In this document: positions 16,887 through 25,370 of the stretch, one piece after another | How the letters are laid out: every line of letters starts with the position of its first letter | Numbering within the stretch: position 1 is the first letter of the stretch | Translations under genes and position numbers: made by a program | Source: Bradyrhizobium retamae | GTDB taxonomy: Bacteria > Pseudomonadota > Alphaproteobacteria > Rhizobiales > Xanthobacteraceae | DNA length: 64,000 nt | Reading direction: 5' to 3' | Assembly: GCF_001440415.1 (NCBI RefSeq) | Contig: NZ_LLYA01000203.1 | Span: 62,001-126,000 of the forward strand | Notes under the pieces: model-generated | The model's database searches: none | The model's input: the letters and a program-made list of their open reading frames with translations, nothing else | What the model was told of the DNA's origin: nothing

Positions 16887-17085
16887 GGCTGTACTCCCGA
16901 GGCTGGCAGACGGATATGTTCTCTTTTTGTTCTAGTCGAGTCAAGCCGCATTCGCCAACCGCGAGGCCCTTTTTGCTGGCCGACTGGCAAGCCATCGCGC
17001 CGCGGCGTGTGGATGTCGGGGAAAAGAATCTGCGAAGGCGGACTGGTTGCGCGCCGAACTAGCCGGAGCACGGCAAGCGCAACGA

Positions 17086-17292
17086 TCAGGCGATGATGTC
17101 GGGCGTGATCTGGTCTTCGATGAAGGCGATGCGGTCGCGCAACTGCAGCTTGCGTTTCTTCAGCCGCTGCAGCCGCAACAAGTCCGGCGCCGGCGACTGA
17201 TGCAGCGCGTCGATCGCCGCATCGAGATCGCGATGCTCCTGCTGCAGCCTGGCGAGCTCGGTTTCAAGCTCGCGCTCATCATCGTCGGTCAT
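17086..17292 (-). CDS. YdcH-family (DUF465) small coiled-coil protein
   Basis: A 68-residue, highly charged helical protein (MTDDDERELETELARLQQEH at the start) with the family pattern LKKRKLQLRDRIAFIE near the C-terminus. Proteins of the YdcH/DUF465 family are short antiparallel helical hairpins of unknown function. A second member is encoded at 17533 on the opposite strand, so two paralogs are divergently arranged. Confidence 0.8.
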   Translation of the reverse strand: MTDDDERELETELARLQQEHRDLDAAIDALHQSPAPDLLRLQRLKKRKLQLRDRIAFIEDQITPDIIA

Positions 17293-17532
17293 GGTCTACG
17301 TTAGCTGAAAGCGCGATCAGGTTGCGAACGGATTCTTCGGAAGCTGGCGGTGAATATCGTCCCTGCGAGGCCGCTCCGCAAGCCGATCGGGTTCCATAGT
17401 CACGATTGGTTACAGATAAATCCGAAAATATGAGAGGCCCCGATTCCGGATACCCATCGACAGATTCGGCGGCTGGTGTACACTCCCGCGTCCGGATCGA
17501 ATCTGAGGTTTCACCCACCGAGGAGATTTCGT

Positions 17533-17718
17533 ATGGCACTACAGGCGCATCTTGTTGAACTTGAACGTAAGCACAAGATTCTCGAGAATGAATTGCACGA
17601 AGCGCTCGTGCACCTTTCCACAGACGACCTGCAAATTGTCGAGTTGAAGCGCCGCAAGTTGATGGTCAAGGATCAGATCGAGCGGTTGAAGCAAACCGCC
17701 GACGAAACCCTCCACTAA
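17533..17718 (+). CDS. YdcH-family (DUF465) small protein
   Basis: A 61-residue protein starting MALQAHLVELERKHKILENE, with the closing family motif IVELKRRKLMVKDQIERLKQ. AGGAG lies about seven bases before the ATG at 17533; a longer frame from 17476 is not needed. It is paralogous to the 68-residue protein at 17086. The function is unknown. Confidence 0.85.
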   Translation: MALQAHLVELERKHKILENELHEALVHLSTDDLQIVELKRRKLMVKDQIERLKQTADETLH

Positions 17719-17803
17719 GTGTCCAGCAAAGTATCGAAAATCCCCACACGGCCGGATGGGCGCCGATGCGCTCGTCCGCCTGTCGGTGATGTTTCGGCCT
17801 TCG

Positions 17804-18907
17804 TCACAGCTCTGCCAGCGCGCCGACGTGATCGGCGATCGCGAGCGATGACGTCAATCCCGGCGATTCGATGCCGAACAGGTTGATCAGCCCGGCGATG
17901 CCGTGATCGGCAGGACCCTGGATGAGAAAATCCTGCGTGGCGACGGCCGGCGGCACGATTTTCGGCCGGATTCCGGAATAGCTCGGCATCAGCGCGCCGT
18001 CCGGCAGCGTCGGCCAATAGCGCCGGATCGCGGGATAGAATCGCTCGGCGCGGGCGGGGTCCACCGCATAGTCGATGCTCTCGACCCATTCGACGTCGGG
18101 GCCGAACCGGGCCTGTCCGGCCATGTCGAGGGTGAGGTGCACGCCCAGCCCACCGGGCTCGGGCACCGGATAGATCAGGCGCGAAAATGGAGCCCGCGCA
18201 CTGCAGCTAAAATAATTGCCCTTGGCGAGATAAGCGCAGGGAATCATTTCGATCGGCATACCCTCGATGTTGCGCGCCACCGCAGGCGCGCCCAATCCGG
18301 CCGAATTGACGAGCAGGTTGCACGCAAGGGTCATCGGCGCATCGCCGCCGGCTTCGATTTCAATATGACCGGCGTTGGTTCGCGCGTGCAGCAGCGGGGT
18401 GTGGAATGCGAAAGCCGCGCCGGCTTCTTCCGCATCGCCCCGCAGCGCCAGCATATAGGCGTGGCTGTCGATGATGCCGGTGGACGGCGACAACAGCGCC
18501 GCGTCGCAATTCAACGCCGGCTCCAGTTCGCGCGCCGCTTTGCCGGTCAGCAACTGCATGTCGTCGACGCCATTGGCCTCGGCATGCGCCCGGATCGATT
18601 GCAGCTTCTCGGTTTCCTTCGGCGTCGTCGCCACGATCAGCTTGCCGCAATTGCGATGCGGAATGCCGTGGTCGCTGCAGTATCGATAGAGCGCGCGCTT
18701 GCCGCTGACGCACATCTGCGCCATCAGGCTGCCGGCACGGTAATAGATGCCGGCATGAATCACCTCGCTGTTGCGCGAGGAGGTGACGGTACCGATGCCC
18801 TCGGCGGCCTCGAGCACGACCACTTCGCGGCCCGCCTGGGCCAGGCGCCGTGCGATCGCGAGCCCGATCACCCCCGCTCCAATGACGACGCAATCGACCT
18901 TGTCCAT
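17804..18907 (-). CDS. FAD-dependent oxidoreductase, L-2-hydroxyglutarate dehydrogenase-like
   Basis: A 367-residue DAO-family flavoprotein. The FAD-binding GAGVIGLAIARRLAQAG is at residues 10-26, with VVLEAAEGIGTVTSSRNSEV following. The SSRNSEVIHAGIYY segment resembles L-2-hydroxyglutarate oxidase (LhgO). It probably oxidises an alpha-hydroxy acid, passing electrons to quinone or oxygen. The ATG at 18907 starts directly at the Rossmann strand; an extension to 18967 adds an unlikely basic stretch. Its substrate is not proven by context. Confidence 0.85.
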   Translation of the reverse strand: MDKVDCVVIGAGVIGLAIARRLAQAGREVVVLEAAEGIGTVTSSRNSEVIHAGIYYRAGSLMAQMCVSGKRALYRYCSDHGIPHRNCGKLIVATTPKETEKLQSIRAHAEANGVDDMQLLTGKAARELEPALNCDAALLSPSTGIIDSHAYMLALRGDAEEAGAAFAFHTPLLHARTNAGHIEIEAGGDAPMTLACNLLVNSAGLGAPAVARNIEGMPIEMIPCAYLAKGNYFSCSARAPFSRLIYPVPEPGGLGVHLTLDMAGQARFGPDVEWVESIDYAVDPARAERFYPAIRRYWPTLPDGALMPSYSGIRPKIVPPAVATQDFLIQGPADHGIAGLINLFGIESPGLTSSLAIADHVGALAEL

Positions 18908-19098
18908 GTCAGCTTCAGGCCTGGAAATCTGGCGCAGGAATCGGCGCTTGCCGCGCTCGGCAATCATCGTTCCGTTCGGTGGAGCTCTCGAACAACCCGT
19001 TGGTTTGCCTCGAAATACGCAGTAAACGCAGTCCCGTTAGCGAAGCATTAATCATGTCGGGCCAATTGCCGTAATTTGGGTCATATTTTAGAATTGTG

Positions 19099-19116
19099 CG
19101 GGTAGTCGTTTACCCG
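19099..19116. promoter_or_regulatory. Inverted repeat upstream of GGDEF-EAL gene
   Basis: CGGGTA-GTCGTT-TACCCG, with two perfect 6-base arms, lies 50 bases before the start of the large signalling protein and between divergent genes. It may be an operator; no regulator is identifiable. Confidence 0.35.
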
Positions 19117-19165
19117 ATCCAAACCCGTCAAGCCAGACACTCCGCCCGCAAACCTCGGGTGGGTA

Positions 19166-21871
19166 ATGGCTGACAGCAACCGGCAGGCAGGACGGAAGAA
19201 TTCGGTTCCGGCGCAGGCCCTCGTCTGTCTGCTCGCCATTGCTGCGCCGTGCGGGCTGGCATGGGCGGCCGCATCCTCGAGCGGCTTTGCGCCGGCGAGC
19301 CATATCGGCGAATTCGATCCCACGATGGTCTGGGAGTTCCTGATCGGCGGGATCGTCGTCGCCTCCTTCCTGGCTGCGATCGGTATCTGGATTTTGTCGG
19401 CGCTGCGCAGGGCGAAGCGCGCGCAATTGCAGCGCAGCGCGTTCATCAGTTCGGCGCTCAACAACCTCAACCAGGGCGTGATGATGACCAACGCGCAAAA
19501 CCGCGTGGTCTTCTGCAACGACCGTTTCCTCGAAATGTACGGGCTGAGCCGCATCGAGATTTCGAGCAACATGACCGGCCGCGAACTGCTTGAACTGCGG
19601 CGCGAACGGGGACTGCTCAATCTCACCGTCGAAGAGTTCGGCAAGCTTGCCCGCCGCCCGGAAGGTGTCGTCACCGAACTGCCTGGCGGCCGATCGGTGT
19701 TGTCGAAGATCTTCAGCCTGCCCAATGGCGGGACGATCGGAACGCACGAGGATTGCACCGAGCAGCGCCAATTGTCGCGCAAACTGGCATCGACCACCAA
19801 ATTTCTGGAATCGGTGCTCGACAACGTTCCGGTCTGCGTCGCCGCCAAGAACATCGAGGACGGCCGCTATATTTTCGCCAACCGTGCGTTCGAGCGATTC
19901 TCGCGCTTCTCCCGCGACCACATCATCGGCAAGCGCGCCGACGAAATCTTCACGCCCGAAACCGCAAAGAGCATCGAGGCGGCGGACCAGGGGGCGCTGA
20001 ACGCGCCGGAAGGTTACCAGCGCAGCGAATACATCGTCGAACGGGGCGATGACAAACGCGTTCTCTCCTCCAACCGCGTGGTCGCGCGCAACGAGAACAA
20101 CAAGCCCGAATTCCTTATCGCGCTGTTCGACGACGTCACCGACCGCCGGTCACTATCGCGCGAACTCGAAAGCACCAAGAAGTTCCTCGAACTGGTGGTC
20201 GACAATATCCCGGTATCGCTGATCGTGGAGCGCGTTAGCGATGGGCGCTACCTGCTCGCCAACCGCAGCGCCGAGACCATTCTCAATCGTCGCCGCGAGG
20301 ATGCCACAGGCTTGACGGCCGCCGACATCTTCAATCCGCGCGAAGCCAAGCTGATCATCGCGCGCGACGAGGCCGCGATCAAGAAACGCGGCCTGCTCAC
20401 CGAAGAGCACCCGATATCCACCAAGGACGGGCTGCGGCTGTTCCTGACCCGCCGCATGACGGTGCTCGACGAGGTCGGCGAGCCGCAATATCTGATCAAG
20501 ACCCATGAGGACGTCACCGATCGCCGCCAGACCGAGTCGCGGATGGCGCACATGGCCTACCATGACGGCCTGACGGATTTGCCGAACCGCGCCGCCTTCC
20601 TGCAGGCGTTGGCCCAGATGATCGAGGCCTGTGCCGGCACGGACGAGGAATTCGCGGTGCTGTGCGTCGACCTCGACGGCTTGAAGGAAATCAACGACGT
20701 GTTCGGCCACGCAATGGGCGACAAGCTCCTGATCGAGGTTGCGGGGCGCGTCCAGGCCTGCGCCCGGGGTGGCGTGGTGGCCCGGCTCTCCGGCGACGAG
20801 TTCGGCCTGATCATCGACGGCAAGCAGCCGGAGGCGGGCAAGGCGCTTGCCGAAAAACTCGCGCAGACGATGTCGGACGAGTTCGTGATCGACGGCAAGT
20901 CGGTGCGGACCGGGGTGACGACCGGCATCTCGGTATTTCCGCATAATGGTTCGGATGCGGCTTCGCTGCTGGCCAATTCCGGCGCGGCGCTGTTTCGCGC
21001 CAAGCAGAAGTCGCGTGGCTCGATCAGCATTTTCGAACCGGAGATGGACCAGCAGATCCGCGACCGCCGCGTGCTGCACCAGGACCTCTCGATGGCGATC
21101 AGGAACGGCGAATTGTCGCTGTACTACCAGCCGCAGGCCGCGGCGGGCGCGACGATCGCTAACAGCAAGGTCATCGGCTTCGAGGCGCTGGCGCGCTGGA
21201 TTCATCCGGTGCGCGGCTTCGTGTCGCCCGGCGATTTCATTCCACTTGCCGAAGAAAGCGGCCTGATCGTCGAAATGGGCGTCTGGATCCTGCGCGAAGC
21301 CTGCCGGGAGGCTGCCTCCTGGCCGGTGCCGATGCAGATCGCCGTCAACCTGTCGCCGGCGCAATTCATGCATGGCGATTTGGTCAGCCTGGTGCATTCG
21401 ATCCTGCTCGAGACTGGCCTCGCGCCCGACCGGCTCGAGCTCGAAATCACCGAAGGCGTGCTGATCGAGGATTTTGACCGCGGTCTGGCACTGCTACGGC
21501 GGCTGAAGGCGCTCGGCGTGCGCATCTCGATGGACGATTTCGGTTCCGGCTATTCCTCGCTGAGCTATCTGCAGGCCTTCCCGTTCGACAAGATCAAGAT
21601 CGACCGCGCCTTCGTCATGAATCTCGGGCGCAATCCGCAATCGGCGGCGATCGTGCGCGCCGTCATCGATCTCGGCCACGGCCTCGAAATGTCGATCGTT
21701 GCAGAAGGCGTGGAGACCCAGGAACAGCTCAGCTTCCTCGCCGACGAGGGCTGCGACGCGGTGCAGGGCTATTTCCTCGGCAAGCCCCAGCCTATCGGGC
21801 ACTACGCCGGGCTGGTCGGCCGCAGTGCCGCAAATGCCGTCGAGACTGCACGCAAGCTCGCCAGCGCCTGA
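19166..21871 (+). CDS. Membrane PAS-PAS-PAS-GGDEF-EAL cyclic di-GMP enzyme
   Basis: A 901-residue protein. Two membrane segments (about residues 13-30 and 52-75) are followed by three PAS domains (about 90-205, 210-325 and 335-450; each begins with an F-L-x-x-V-x-D-N-(V/I)-P-like helix or its variant). A GGDEF domain holds the loop S542-GDEF, and an EAL domain holds E673-A-L, then ELEITEGVLIED, SMDDFGSGYSS and VAEGVETQEQL. The EAL catalytic residues look complete, so phosphodiesterase activity is likely. The SGDEF loop has Ser for the first Gly, a change tolerated in some active cyclases. The periplasmic part is short, so sensing is probably by the cytoplasmic PAS domains. Confidence 0.93.
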   Translation: MADSNRQAGRKNSVPAQALVCLLAIAAPCGLAWAAASSSGFAPASHIGEFDPTMVWEFLIGGIVVASFLAAIGIWILSALRRAKRAQLQRSAFISSALNNLNQGVMMTNAQNRVVFCNDRFLEMYGLSRIEISSNMTGRELLELRRERGLLNLTVEEFGKLARRPEGVVTELPGGRSVLSKIFSLPNGGTIGTHEDCTEQRQLSRKLASTTKFLESVLDNVPVCVAAKNIEDGRYIFANRAFERFSRFSRDHIIGKRADEIFTPETAKSIEAADQGALNAPEGYQRSEYIVERGDDKRVLSSNRVVARNENNKPEFLIALFDDVTDRRSLSRELESTKKFLELVVDNIPVSLIVERVSDGRYLLANRSAETILNRRREDATGLTAADIFNPREAKLIIARDEAAIKKRGLLTEEHPISTKDGLRLFLTRRMTVLDEVGEPQYLIKTHEDVTDRRQTESRMAHMAYHDGLTDLPNRAAFLQALAQMIEACAGTDEEFAVLCVDLDGLKEINDVFGHAMGDKLLIEVAGRVQACARGGVVARLSGDEFGLIIDGKQPEAGKALAEKLAQTMSDEFVIDGKSVRTGVTTGISVFPHNGSDAASLLANSGAALFRAKQKSRGSISIFEPEMDQQIRDRRVLHQDLSMAIRNGELSLYYQPQAAAGATIANSKVIGFEALARWIHPVRGFVSPGDFIPLAEESGLIVEMGVWILREACREAASWPVPMQIAVNLSPAQFMHGDLVSLVHSILLETGLAPDRLELEITEGVLIEDFDRGLALLRRLKALGVRISMDDFGSGYSSLSYLQAFPFDKIKIDRAFVMNLGRNPQSAAIVRAVIDLGHGLEMSIVAEGVETQEQLSFLADEGCDAVQGYFLGKPQPIGHYAGLVGRSAANAVETARKLASA

Positions 21872-22034
21872 TTTCGCGAAGCTGCCTCATCCTGCTCTCA
21901 CGACCGATCATGCCAATGGCTGCGTGACCTCGCGGCCTGTTCGGATGTGAGCTTCGACCGCGCCCCGGCTTGCCTTCCATTGCGGCCCTGGCTATTTTCG
22001 CAGCCCATCTGAATCGAGAAAGGAGGGCTGCGCG

Positions 22035-22106
22035 GTGACGAAATTTCTCCGGCACTATCGCCAGCGTGGCCCCGTCAACGCCCTGCAAATGCGTTTGCAG
22101 GGCTGA
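22035..22106 (+). CDS. Short upstream ORF (candidate regulatory leader peptide)
   Basis: A GTG-started 23-codon ORF beginning MTKFLRHYRQRG and ending MRLQG. A near-perfect Shine-Dalgarno, AAAGGAGGG at 22019-22027, lies 8 bases upstream and is stronger than that of most genes here. The last eight codons are encoded inside a perfect 10-bp stem-loop (22080-22103). It precedes an ABC-F gene by 170 bases. Leader peptides with drug-sensitive stalling regulate several ABC-F and erm genes; the Arg-Gln-Arg triplet resembles the basic-X-basic arrest motifs reported for macrolides. The role is inferred. Confidence 0.5.
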   Translation: MTKFLRHYRQRGPVNALQMRLQG

Positions 22107-22275
22107 CCAGAGACCTTTCGCAAATCTCTTCCTGGTCTGCCCCGTCGCAATGCGGCGTCGAACGTCTGCTCGCTCGCGCCTGCATTTTCGGTAACTCGCC
22201 GCGCTCCGACACCAACATCCGGTGATGGCTGCATGCCCCGGACGTCGTGATCGCCGGCAAGACCAAGGATAGATC
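22080..22275 (+). promoter_or_regulatory. Structured leader of the ABC-F gene, possible translational attenuator
   Basis: Stem 1 is GCCCTGCAAA paired with TTTGCAGGGC (22080-22103), perfect over 10 bases with a TGCG loop, and covers the end of the short ORF. Stem 2 is GACCAG (22105-22110) with CTGGTC (22132-22137). The strand TCCTGGTC (22130-22137) can also pair with GACCAAGGA (22261-22269), which contains the ABC-F ribosome-binding site AAGGA, with a single bulged base. This gives two exclusive states, one hiding the ABC-F start signal. Confidence 0.45.
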
Positions 22276-23802
22276 ATGACCGTCATCAACATCCGCAATC
22301 TCGGCGTGACGCTGAATGCTCCGCTGTTTTCCCGACTGAACCTTGTCGTTAATGCCGGTGACCGTATCGGGCTCGTCGCAGCCAATGGCCGCGGCAAATC
22401 CACGCTGCTGCGCTGTATTGCCGGCCTGATGGAGCCAGGGGAAGGCGAGGTCACCAGATCGCGAGGACTGACCATCGGGTATGTCGAGCAGGAGGTGCCG
22501 TCGATGCTGATGGATACGCCGTTTGATGCGGCGGTGCTTGAGGCGCTGCCCGTCGACCGACGGGCAAGTGAAAGCTGGCGAGTCGAAATGGCCCTGGAGT
22601 CGCTGGAGGTGCCTGAGGCGCTGCGGCGGAGGCCGCTGAAGCAACTGAGCGGCGGCTGGCAGCGGCTTGCCTTGCTTGCCCGCGTCGTCGTGACCGAGGT
22701 CGACGTGTTGTTGCTCGACGAGCCAACCAACCATCTGGACCTCGCCCGAATCCGTCAGCTTGAAAACTGGCTGAACGCGCTGCCGCGCGACTTGCCGTTC
22801 GTGATATCGAGCCATGACCGTGCCTTTCTCGACGCGACCACGAACCGCACGGTATTTTTGCGACCCGAGCAGTCACAAATATTTTCGTTGCCCTATACTC
22901 GGGCCCGCGCCGCGCTCAGCGAGGTGGATGCATCGGATGAGCGGCGCTACCAACGTGACGTAAAGGCGGCCCAGCAGCTTCGCCAGCGCGCTGCAAAGCT
23001 CAACAATATCGGGGTCAATTCCGGTAGCGACCTCCTGTTGCAAAAGACGAAGCAACTGAAGCAGCAGGCCGAGAAGCTAGAAGATTCAGCAAAGCCCGCG
23101 CACCTGGAGCGATCCGCAGGGACTATCAAGCTGGCCAATCGCGGAACGCATGCCAAGGTTTTGATTGCGCTGGACGATGCCGCCGTCGCCGCCCCGGACG
23201 GCAGGTTGCTGTTCAAGACCGGCAAGCAGTTCGTCTGCAAGGGAGACCGGATCGTCCTTTTGGGATCGAACGGGGCGGGCAAGACCCGGCTTGTCGCGAT
23301 GCTGCGCCAGGCGATCGAAAGCCCGGAAGCCATGCAGGCCGGTATCAAGGTTACGCAGTCGCTTGCTCTCGGCTATTGCGGCCAGGATCTTGCCGATCTT
23401 GCTGATGCAGACACGCCGATGCGCACGATCGTCAGCCGATTTGACGTTGGTGATCAGCGGGCACGCGCATTGCTCGCCGGCGCAGGCCTGTCGGTTGCGA
23501 TGCAGAGCCGTCCGATCGGCCGGCTTTCCGGCGGACAGAAGGCGCGTCTCGGCATGCTGTTGCTGCGGCTTGCCCAGCCAAACTTCTACCTGCTCGATGA
23601 GCCTACCAATCACCTGGATATCGAGGGACAGGAGGCGCTGGAAGACGAATTGCTGGAGCATCAGGCAAGCTGCCTGCTGGTTTCACATGATCGCAACTTC
23701 ATGCGAACGGTCGGAAACCGGTTCTGGCTGATCGAAAAAAAGAAGCTGGTGGAACTGGAAGGGCCGGAGCGCTTCTTCGCATCGATCGGCGCAACCGGCT
23801 GA
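22276..23802 (+). CDS. ABC-F family ATPase
   Basis: A 508-residue cytosolic protein with two ABC domains and no membrane segments. Walker A loops are GLVAANGRGKST (near residue 35) and LLGSNGAGKTRL (near residue 330). Signatures are LSGGW and LSGGQ, and Walker B boxes are LLLDEPTNHLD and YLLDEPTNHLD. The inter-domain linker (about 215-290) is charged and helical, as expected for the P-site tRNA-interacting arm. ABC-F proteins act on ribosomes as translation factors or antibiotic-protection factors. This one is shorter than Uup or EttA (about 555-640 residues), and its leader ORF points to inducible expression, as in resistance factors. Orthology is not certain. Confidence 0.9.
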   Translation: MTVINIRNLGVTLNAPLFSRLNLVVNAGDRIGLVAANGRGKSTLLRCIAGLMEPGEGEVTRSRGLTIGYVEQEVPSMLMDTPFDAAVLEALPVDRRASESWRVEMALESLEVPEALRRRPLKQLSGGWQRLALLARVVVTEVDVLLLDEPTNHLDLARIRQLENWLNALPRDLPFVISSHDRAFLDATTNRTVFLRPEQSQIFSLPYTRARAALSEVDASDERRYQRDVKAAQQLRQRAAKLNNIGVNSGSDLLLQKTKQLKQQAEKLEDSAKPAHLERSAGTIKLANRGTHAKVLIALDDAAVAAPDGRLLFKTGKQFVCKGDRIVLLGSNGAGKTRLVAMLRQAIESPEAMQAGIKVTQSLALGYCGQDLADLADADTPMRTIVSRFDVGDQRARALLAGAGLSVAMQSRPIGRLSGGQKARLGMLLLRLAQPNFYLLDEPTNHLDIEGQEALEDELLEHQASCLLVSHDRNFMRTVGNRFWLIEKKKLVELEGPERFFASIGATG

Positions 23803-23895
23803 GCGGCGCTTGATTCATTTCGAGGAGCGGCATCTACTTTTGGCCATCATGACCGAGTGTAGTGAAATCGGCTTCTCTCCAGTCACCCATAGCGT

Positions 23896-25356
23896 ATGGC
23901 GGACTACGATCTCGCGATCATTGGCGGCGGGTTGAACGGCGTCAGCATCGCGCGGGACGCCGCCGGTCGCGGCTTGCGCGTCATCCTGCTGGAGCAGGGC
24001 GATCTCGCCGCGGGCGCCTCGTCGGCCTCGCCGCGGCTGATTCACGGCGATCTGGCAAGCCTTGAGCGCAGGCACTTCCTGCGGGTTCGCACAGCGCTCG
24101 CCGAGCGCGATATCTGGCTCAGGATCGCGCCGCATCTGGTGCGCCCGATGCGCTTTGCGATTCCCGCCCATTCGGATGAACGCCCGGACTGGCAGTTGCG
24201 CTCATGGCTTCTGTTGTACGACCGGCTGGCCTCGCGCAGCGGTCTGCCGGCCTCGGCGACTGTCGACGTCACGCATCATCCGATCGGCAACGCGCTGAAG
24301 CGGCCGTTCGGCACCGCCTTTGAGTATTCAGACTGTGTCGTGGACGATTCCCGGCTGGTGGTGCTCACGGCCGTCGATGCCGCGGCGCGCGGCGCGGTGA
24401 TTCGCACCGGCGCGCGCTGCACCCGGGCCGAACGGGGCAATGAATGGCGACTGGTGACGATCGATCGCGGCTTTCGCCAGGTGATCACGGCAAGGGCGAT
24501 CGTCAACGCCAGCGGCGCCTGGGCGTCGTCCGTCGCCGAGACGGTGTTGCGCGTGCCGCCGCCGAAGGTTGCCGCCGAGCAGATGGACCAGATCGTGGTC
24601 CGCCGTCTGTTCGACAGCGACAATATCTATGTATTCCAGAACCGCGATGGACGGCTGATTTTCGCCAGCCCCTATGAGCGCGATTTTACCCTGATCGGCA
24701 CCGCCAGCCATGCTTTCAAGGGCGATCCCGCCATCGTTGCGATGGCGGCCGGTGACGTCGCCTATCTTTGCGATGCGGCGAACCGCTATTTCCGCGAGCG
24801 CATCGAGACGGTGGACGTGGTGCGTACGCTTTCCGGGGCCAACATGGTGCGGAACGCCGCGAGCGGACGCGACGGGGCGATGACGCTCGACAACGGCCGC
24901 GGAAAAGCGCCGCTGCTCACGGTGTTCGGCGGCGACGTCACGACGTCGCGGCTGCGCGCAGAGCAGGCGGTCTCGAAGCTGACGCCGTTCTATCCGATGT
25001 CGCCGCGCTGGACCGCAACGGCGCCGCTGCCCGGCGGTGATTTTGCCTGGGACCGCTTCGACAACGAAGTCGACGAAGTGCGCGAGCGCTGGCGGTTTCT
25101 CGGCGAGGATCAAGCGCGGCGCCTGGTCGCGGCCTACGGCTCGAACGTCAAGGCGATCCTGGGCGACGCCAAAGAGCGCGGCGAACTCGGCCTTGCTTTC
25201 GGACCGGAATTGACGGGCGCAGAGGTCCGCTATCTCATGCAACGGGAATGGGCGCGCTTTCCGGACGATGTCTTGTGGCGGCGCACGAAGCTTGGCCTCA
25301 CCATGCTGCCGGAGGACCGTGACGCGCTGGCGGCGTTCATGGCAGCGGCCGTCTGA
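23896..25356 (+). CDS. glpD: Divergent GlpD-like FAD dehydrogenase
   Basis: A 486-residue member of the GlpA/GlpD flavoprotein family. The FAD loop IIGGGLNGVSIARDAAGRG is at residues 9-27, then LEQGDLAAGASSAS. Residues that contact glycerol-3-phosphate in classical GlpD are changed: HGGLRYLE is HGDLASLE, the SG-x-RPL segment is SGANMV, and GGKxTTYR is GGDVTTSR. The C-terminal helical domain (RWRFLGEDQARRLVAAYGS to the end) is kept. It may therefore use another substrate, although databases would probably call it glpD. It is 15 bases upstream of a broken cyclase gene. Confidence 0.8.
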   Translation: MADYDLAIIGGGLNGVSIARDAAGRGLRVILLEQGDLAAGASSASPRLIHGDLASLERRHFLRVRTALAERDIWLRIAPHLVRPMRFAIPAHSDERPDWQLRSWLLLYDRLASRSGLPASATVDVTHHPIGNALKRPFGTAFEYSDCVVDDSRLVVLTAVDAAARGAVIRTGARCTRAERGNEWRLVTIDRGFRQVITARAIVNASGAWASSVAETVLRVPPPKVAAEQMDQIVVRRLFDSDNIYVFQNRDGRLIFASPYERDFTLIGTASHAFKGDPAIVAMAAGDVAYLCDAANRYFRERIETVDVVRTLSGANMVRNAASGRDGAMTLDNGRGKAPLLTVFGGDVTTSRLRAEQAVSKLTPFYPMSPRWTATAPLPGGDFAWDRFDNEVDEVRERWRFLGEDQARRLVAAYGSNVKAILGDAKERGELGLAFGPELTGAEVRYLMQREWARFPDDVLWRRTKLGLTMLPEDRDALAAFMAAAV

Positions 25357-25370
25357 CGAATGGGTGGGAC

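Noticed and set aside
20153..21397. Long minus-strand frame inside the GGDEF-EAL gene.
   Set aside because: Composition (Arg/His-rich, low complexity) and lack of motifs mark it as antisense shadow of the real coding strand.
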